From: Eubacterium sp. CAG:841
Lineage (GTDB): Bacteria; Bacillota; Clostridia; Oscillospirales; CAG-272
Direction of reading: 5' to 3'
Assembly: GCA_000437375.1 (NCBI GenBank)
Contig: FR898205.1
Span: 9,928 to 23,326, forward strand
DNA length: 13,399 nucleotides
The position numbers and the translations under genes were made by a program. The notes beneath the pieces were generated by a model that was not told the DNA's origin, searched no databases, and saw nothing but the letters and a program-made list of their open reading frames with translations. Positions 9,606-13,399 of this stretch are shown here, one piece after another; positions within the stretch are counted from its first letter, which is position 1; each line of letters opens with the position of its first letter.

Positions 9606-9640
9606 AAAAGCTCCCATTACGGCAGTGGTGGGAGCTTTTT
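9606..9640 (+). terminator. Rho-independent terminator, possibly bidirectional, in the divergent spacer
   Basis: AAAAGCTCCCA (9606-9616) pairs exactly with TGGGAGCTTTT (9629-9639) around a 12-nt loop and ends in a T run to 9640. The minus strand also ends in a TTTTATTAT run, so it may stop transcription from both sides. It lies upstream of the sigma factor promoter, so it ends some other plus-strand transcript. Confidence 0.75.
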
Positions 9641-9660
9641 CATTGCGAAACGGGATAAAG

Positions 9661-9689
9661 TGGACGAAGATAAAAAAATATGATATAAT
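9661..9689 (+). promoter_or_regulatory. Promoter of the sigma factor gene
   Basis: TGGACG (9661-9666) and a perfect TATAAT (9684-9689) are separated by 17 bp, giving a leader of about 70 nt before the ATG at 9766. It looks like a housekeeping promoter; no separate ECF-style promoter was identified. Confidence 0.6.
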
Positions 9690-9765
9690 TTTTAAGAAAA
9701 ACATTAACCTTTTCACTTTTCTTTCACTATAAGGGCAGAAGCTTCTAATTGACAGGGGAGACGGC

Positions 9766-11316
9766 ATGAACGGAAACAAGTTAAATGAAAATATGGAGGA
9801 AATATCAAAAACGATATTTTCATACTGCAGGGCTAAAACATCAATCCGCGAGGATGCAGAGGATCTTGCACAGGATATCATTCTCGAACTTATCAAATCG
9901 TCGGACAGCCTTCGCAGCGACGACGCTTTTTACGGTTTTATGTGGGCTGTTGCAGGTAACGTTTATAAGCAGTGGTACAGAAAAAAGCTTAAAACAGTCA
10001 CCTGTGAACTTACTGAAGACATTCCGGAAGATGACAGCGAGTGCGAAAGCACAGATGATATTTATCTTTTGCGGCGAGAGCTTGCATTGCTTTCGGAAAA
10101 GTACCGCCGTGCAACCGTTATGTATTATATTTACGGACTTTCCTGCAGTGAGATATCGTCCCGACTGTCAACATCCGAAAGTATGGTTAAATATCTGCTT
10201 TTCAAGTCACGAAAAATATTGAAAGAAGGAATGAACATGGAAAGAAATCTCAGAGAACTCAGTTACAATCCCAAAAATCTGATACCTATGTACAGCGGCG
10301 AGGGACCGAATCGTTTTTATTCGTTTATGAATAATCTCATGCGTCAGAACATCGTTTTGTCATGTTATAATGACAGTCTGACCGCAGAGCAGATCAGCCT
10401 TGAAACGGGAATCCCGCTTCCTTATCTGGACGATGAGGTAAGAGAGCTGACCGAAAAGAAAATACTTGTACATGACGGCAGGAGATATTCGGCAAATGTT
10501 GTTATCATCAACCGTGAATGTACGGAAGAGATCTGCCACAAGGTATCCGGAAAATATGATGCCATCGCAAAGCTTATAATTGAATTTGTCGATTCCTGCA
10601 TGGAGGAATATGTAAAGCTCGGTTTTTACGGTGCCGACTTCAGCGAAAATACGCTTCGTTGGCAGCTTTCAACCATAATGTGGCGAATGATAAGGGGCTA
10701 TGCTTTCAAAAATGTCGGAAATCCGGAGAAAACAGGATGGGGCGAGCATGCCGACATATGGCTGAAAGAAGACTCCGGAGATATGACTGCGCCCACTTTC
10801 AACTATTGCACGGTTGAAAGTAAAGGCGGAGATACCGTATGGTTCTTCGACTATTTGCCTGCGCTCAAAGGCGATCATTACGATTTCTACGGTAACCGGA
10901 GAAAGATTGATTTATTGTGTGATATTGCCGACGGTACTGCTGATAATCTGAGCGAATACGACCTTGAAACCATAGCCGAAATGGTTCGCGACGGCTATGT
11001 TATATCGGAAAACGGAGGCTTCCGCGTTGCTATGCCAATATATTCAAAGGCGCAATACAGTGAGCTTATGGCAAAAGCCGAGCAGTTTATGAAGAATAGA
11101 ATGGGAGAGCTTATAGAGACGATAGATAACGTTTCGGAACATGTTATCGGTGAGCATACCCCAAGCAGGCTGAAAGAGTCTGTCGCACGCATTTCGGGGC
11201 AGGATCGTTTCTATCATACCGTGTGCGCTCCGGCAAAGAAAATGCTTGATATGAAATACCTTAGTACTTCATACGATCCGCTTGAAATGCCTACAACATA
11301 TATAGTGCTGAAATAA
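9766..11316 (+). CDS. Sigma-70/ECF-like sigma factor with large C-terminal extension
   Basis: This 516-residue protein begins as an ECF-type sigma factor. Sigma region 2 is at about 12-75 (REDAEDLAQDIILELI; FYGFMWAVAGNVYKQWYRKK), an acidic linker at about 80-98, and sigma region 4 at about 100-155 (LSEKYRRATVMYYIYGLSCSEISSRL, then the helix with MVKYLLFKSRKILK). Ordinary ECF factors end near here. The remaining 360 or so residues match no family I can name: about 190-245 looks like a winged helix (LTAEQISLETGIPLPYLDDEVRELTEKKIL), and about 378-425 like a second one (LETIAEMVRDGYVISENGGFRV), with Trp/Tyr-rich stretches between. No signal peptide, TM segment or adjacent anti-sigma gene is seen, so the extension may be the built-in regulatory or ligand-binding part. 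AGGGGAG lies about 6 nt before the ATG; a strong terminator follows. The sigma call is good and the extension is unknown. Confidence 0.8.
   Translation: MNGNKLNENMEEISKTIFSYCRAKTSIREDAEDLAQDIILELIKSSDSLRSDDAFYGFMWAVAGNVYKQWYRKKLKTVTCELTEDIPEDDSECESTDDIYLLRRELALLSEKYRRATVMYYIYGLSCSEISSRLSTSESMVKYLLFKSRKILKEGMNMERNLRELSYNPKNLIPMYSGEGPNRFYSFMNNLMRQNIVLSCYNDSLTAEQISLETGIPLPYLDDEVRELTEKKILVHDGRRYSANVVIINRECTEEICHKVSGKYDAIAKLIIEFVDSCMEEYVKLGFYGADFSENTLRWQLSTIMWRMIRGYAFKNVGNPEKTGWGEHADIWLKEDSGDMTAPTFNYCTVESKGGDTVWFFDYLPALKGDHYDFYGNRRKIDLLCDIADGTADNLSEYDLETIAEMVRDGYVISENGGFRVAMPIYSKAQYSELMAKAEQFMKNRMGELIETIDNVSEHVIGEHTPSRLKESVARISGQDRFYHTVCAPAKKMLDMKYLSTSYDPLEMPTTYIVLK
10225..10239 (+). promoter_or_regulatory. 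Internal ribosome site and in-frame ATG at the sigma/extension junction
   Basis: Inside the sigma factor gene, GAAGGA (10225-10230) lies 6 nt before the in-frame ATG at 10237 (M158); a second in-frame ATG is at 10231 (M156). This is just after sigma region 4 ends and would give a separate extension protein of about 359 residues. It could equally be ordinary Lys/Glu codons. Confidence 0.3.
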
Positions 11317-11326
11317 ATAGCAGCAT

Positions 11327-11352
11327 AAAGCCCCGCTTTAAGCGGGGCTTTT
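11327..11352 (+). terminator. Rho-independent terminator of the sigma factor gene
   Basis: AAAGCCCCGC (11327-11336) and GCGGGGCTTT (11342-11351) form a perfect GC-rich stem with a 5-nt loop and a short T run, 10 nt after the stop codon. Confidence 0.9.
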
Positions 11353-11507
11353 AAATTACATCGACGAGCAGCTTTTAATGGTTTTCCTGTCGTTGTTATC
11401 ACCGGTGTGGCTATATTTTATCATAGAAGCAATAAGAGGTCAATTATCAATTCGTTGTTTACAAGACAAGCGACGCTTGATTGATATTGCAAATATAAAA
11501 AATAAAA

Positions 11508-11522
11508 TAATAATAATTATCA
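11508..11522. promoter_or_regulatory. Fur/PerR-type 7-1-7 operator upstream of the flavodiiron gene
   Basis: The 15-mer TAATAATAATTATCA matches the Bacillus-type Fur box TGATAATnATTATCA at 13 of 14 defined positions and the PerR box TTATAATnATTATAA at 12 of 14. It ends 7 bp before the -35 box of the flavodiiron gene. PerR is known to control flavodiiron and rubrerythrin genes in Clostridium acetobutylicum, so the site makes sense in context. The AT-rich surroundings raise the chance of a random match, and the sequence cannot separate Fur from PerR. Confidence 0.5.
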
Positions 11523-11529
11523 TTACTAC

Positions 11530-11558
11530 TTGACAAGCCGTTTCAAACCTGTTATACT
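11530..11558 (+). promoter_or_regulatory. Near-consensus promoter of the flavodiiron gene
   Basis: TTGACA (11530-11535) and TATACT (11553-11558) are 17 bp apart, about 27 nt before the ATG at 11586. A GGAGG ribosome site lies about 7 nt before the ATG. Such a strong promoter suggests high expression when any repressor is released. Confidence 0.85.
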
Positions 11559-11585
11559 GAAAAAAAACAAAACCGGAGGCAATAA

Positions 11586-13376
11586 ATGAATATAACAAAA
11601 GATATAAAATATATAGGCGTAAACGACCACAGTATTGACCTTTTTGAGGGGCAATATAAGGTTCCGAACGGGATGGCGTACAACTCATATGTTATTATGG
11701 ACGAGAAGATTGCAGTTATGGATACGGTTGACGCAGGTTTTACCCACGAATGGCTTGACAATCTTTCCGATGCGCTCGGCGAGCGCAAGCCGGATTATCT
11801 TATCGTTCAGCATATGGAGCCGGATCATTCCGCAAATATTGCGAATTTTCTTCGCGTTTATCCGGACACGACAGTTGTTGCAAACACAAAAACCTTTGCA
11901 ATGATGGATAATTTCTTCGGCACCGGACTTTGCAAAAGCAAACTGACGGTTGAAAACGGCGGAACTCTTTCACTTGGGAAACATATTCTCACTTTCGTTT
12001 TTGCACCTATGGTTCATTGGCCGGAAGTGATGGTTACTTATGACAGCACGGACAAGGTGCTTTTCTCGGCGGACGGATTCGGCAAGTTCGGGGCGCTTGA
12101 CGCAGAGGAAGCATGGGTTGAGGAGGCGAGAAGATATTATATAGGAATTGTGGGTAAGTACGGTGCGCAGGTGCAGGCACTGCTTAAAAAAGCGAAGGAA
12201 CTCGATATTGAAATCATCTGTCCGCTTCACGGTCCCGTGCTTTCAGAAAATCTTTCATATTATATAAATCTTTATGATGTATGGTCTTCATACGGAACAG
12301 AAACGGAAGGGGTATGTCTTGCATATACTTCGGTATACGGAAACACAAAGAAAGCTGCGCTGCTTCTGGCAGATGAGCTTCGCGCGGGAGGATGTCCCAA
12401 TGTTGCGGTGTATGATCTGGCACGCTGCGATATGTCTGCAGCGGTAGCGGATGCGTTCAGATACAGCAAGCTTGTTCTTGCCACCACGACATATAATGCC
12501 GAGATTTTTCCTCCGATGCGGGAATTTATAAATCATCTTACCGAGCGCGGCTTCAAAAATCGCACGATAGGACTTATAGAAAACGGTTCGTGGGCGCCTC
12601 TTGCGGCAAAGGTCATGCGCGGTATGCTTGAAAACTGCAAAAACATAACGTTCCTTGAAAAAGCGGTTACAATACGCTCCGCTGTCACCGAAGCAAACAG
12701 GGAAGAGCTGAAAATCATGGCAGGCGAGCTTTGTCGTGAATATGCCGCTCTTTCTTCCGACAATGCAAACAAAAACGATCTGAGCGCGCTTTTCCGCATC
12801 GGATACGGGCTTTATGTTGTTACATCAAATGACGGAAAGCACGATAACGGACTTATTGTAAACTCAGTTACGCAGGTTTCCGATAATCCGAGCAGGATAG
12901 CCGTAAATATAAGCAAAGAAAATTATTCTTATCACGTTATAAAACGCACGGGAATAATGAATGTCAACTGTCTTTCAACGGAAGCGCCGTTTAAGGTGTT
13001 TGAAAACTTCGGTTTCAGAAGCGGTCGCAATGTAAATAAATTTGAGGGTTGTTCTCCCGTACGCTCCGATAACGGACTTATTATTCTGCCGCATTATATA
13101 AACGCCGCATTTTCTCTTAAAGTTGAGAATTATGTTGACCTCGATTCTCACGGAATGTTTATCTGTTCTGTAACCGAAGCACGCGTTATGAGCGATAAGC
13201 CCACGATGACGTATGATTACTATCATAAAAACGTAAAGCCCAAGCCCCAAACGGAGGGCAAAAAGGGATATGTGTGCAAGGTGTGCGGATATATTTATGA
13301 AGGCGAAAATCTTCCGGAGGATTATATTTGTCCGCTTTGCAAGCACGGCACGATTGATTTTGAGCCGATAGGATAA
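11586..13376 (+). CDS. Flavodiiron protein fused to flavin-reductase-like domain and rubredoxin
   Basis: This 596-residue cytoplasmic enzyme probably reduces O2 to water and/or NO to N2O. Residues 1-235 or so form the metallo-beta-lactamase-like diiron domain with all expected ligands: H76, E78, D80 (HMEPDH), H144 in VHWPE, D163 in SADGFG and H215 in PLHGP. About 242-390 is a flavodoxin domain with the FMN phosphate loop TSVYGNT (248-254). About 398-545 resembles an FMN-binding split-barrel flavin reductase (LFRIGYGLYVVTS; VNSVTQVSDNPSRIAVNIS; NCLSTEAPFKVFENFGF). Residues 562-596 are a rubredoxin with CxxC pairs C564/C567 and C582/C585. This chain carries the redox centres from a reduced flavin or NAD(P)H input to the diiron site, which in simpler relatives are separate proteins. 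It is monocistronic at its 5' end, with its own promoter and a Fur/PerR-like site, fitting oxygen defence in an anaerobe. Confidence 0.93.
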   Translation: MNITKDIKYIGVNDHSIDLFEGQYKVPNGMAYNSYVIMDEKIAVMDTVDAGFTHEWLDNLSDALGERKPDYLIVQHMEPDHSANIANFLRVYPDTTVVANTKTFAMMDNFFGTGLCKSKLTVENGGTLSLGKHILTFVFAPMVHWPEVMVTYDSTDKVLFSADGFGKFGALDAEEAWVEEARRYYIGIVGKYGAQVQALLKKAKELDIEIICPLHGPVLSENLSYYINLYDVWSSYGTETEGVCLAYTSVYGNTKKAALLLADELRAGGCPNVAVYDLARCDMSAAVADAFRYSKLVLATTTYNAEIFPPMREFINHLTERGFKNRTIGLIENGSWAPLAAKVMRGMLENCKNITFLEKAVTIRSAVTEANREELKIMAGELCREYAALSSDNANKNDLSALFRIGYGLYVVTSNDGKHDNGLIVNSVTQVSDNPSRIAVNISKENYSYHVIKRTGIMNVNCLSTEAPFKVFENFGFRSGRNVNKFEGCSPVRSDNGLIILPHYINAAFSLKVENYVDLDSHGMFICSVTEARVMSDKPTMTYDYYHKNVKPKPQTEGKKGYVCKVCGYIYEGENLPEDYICPLCKHGTIDFEPIG

Positions 13377-13399
13377 TTCGCCGTTTGCCGTGCAAAAGC

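Noticed and set aside
13377..13399. Terminator after the flavodiiron gene
   Set aside because: Only 23 bases remain and they show no hairpin with a T run; the real end lies outside the window.

Overview
The window looks like chromosome from an anaerobic, Gram-positive Clostridia-type gut bacterium (Oscillospirales or a relative is my guess; I cannot prove the taxon). The signs are moderate GC with AT-rich spacers, strong GGAGG-type ribosome sites, TTGACA/TATAAT-type promoters with 17-bp spacers, a lipoprotein solute-binding protein, and a flavodiiron oxygen/NO reductase fused to rubredoxin. There are seven substantial genes and one decayed gene. No transposase, integrase, CRISPR array, tRNA or rRNA was seen.

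Region 1 (1-4191, minus strand) is a probable operon read from a clear promoter at 4163-4191. Its genes are a five-TM LtaS-like alkaline-phosphatase-superfamily transferase, a Gfo/Idh/MocA oxidoreductase with a four-cysteine insert, and a GH29 alpha-L-fucosidase that runs off the left edge. The fucosidase frame is interrupted by exactly two stops, TGA and TAG, each where a tryptophan would be expected. It reads as a very young pseudogene, or as two G-to-A changes in the sequenced strain or assembly.

Region 2 (4227-7297, minus strand) is a two-gene sensory unit. A family 3 solute-binding lipoprotein overlaps by 4 nt a membrane hybrid histidine kinase with a C-terminal receiver. No ABC permease or ATPase accompanies them, so the binding protein probably serves as the ligand sensor. 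The promoter is near consensus and a 6-bp inverted repeat overlaps its -10 box.

Region 3 (7343-9420, minus strand) is a single gene with its own terminator. It encodes a PAS-like CxxC/CxxC domain, GGDEF, receiver and HD-GYP domain in one chain. The cyclase motifs look intact, while the HD-GYP domain lacks several expected metal ligands.

Region 4 (9310-9765) is a divergent spacer. It holds a possible gene remnant or small RNA unit with a long hairpin, its own terminator, and then the promoter of the next gene.

Region 5 (9661-11352, plus strand) is a sigma-70/ECF-like factor whose sigma2 and sigma4 regions take up only the first 155 or so of 516 residues. The rest is a large unrecognised extension with winged-helix-like parts. 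A good internal ribosome site and ATG lie exactly at the domain junction.

Region 6 (11508-13376, plus strand) is a flavodiiron protein fused to a flavin-reductase-like domain and a rubredoxin. It has a near-consensus promoter with a Fur/PerR-type 7-1-7 palindrome just upstream, which fits oxidative or metal stress control. Overall the window combines surface/glycan functions with a dense cluster of signal transduction genes and an oxygen-defence enzyme.
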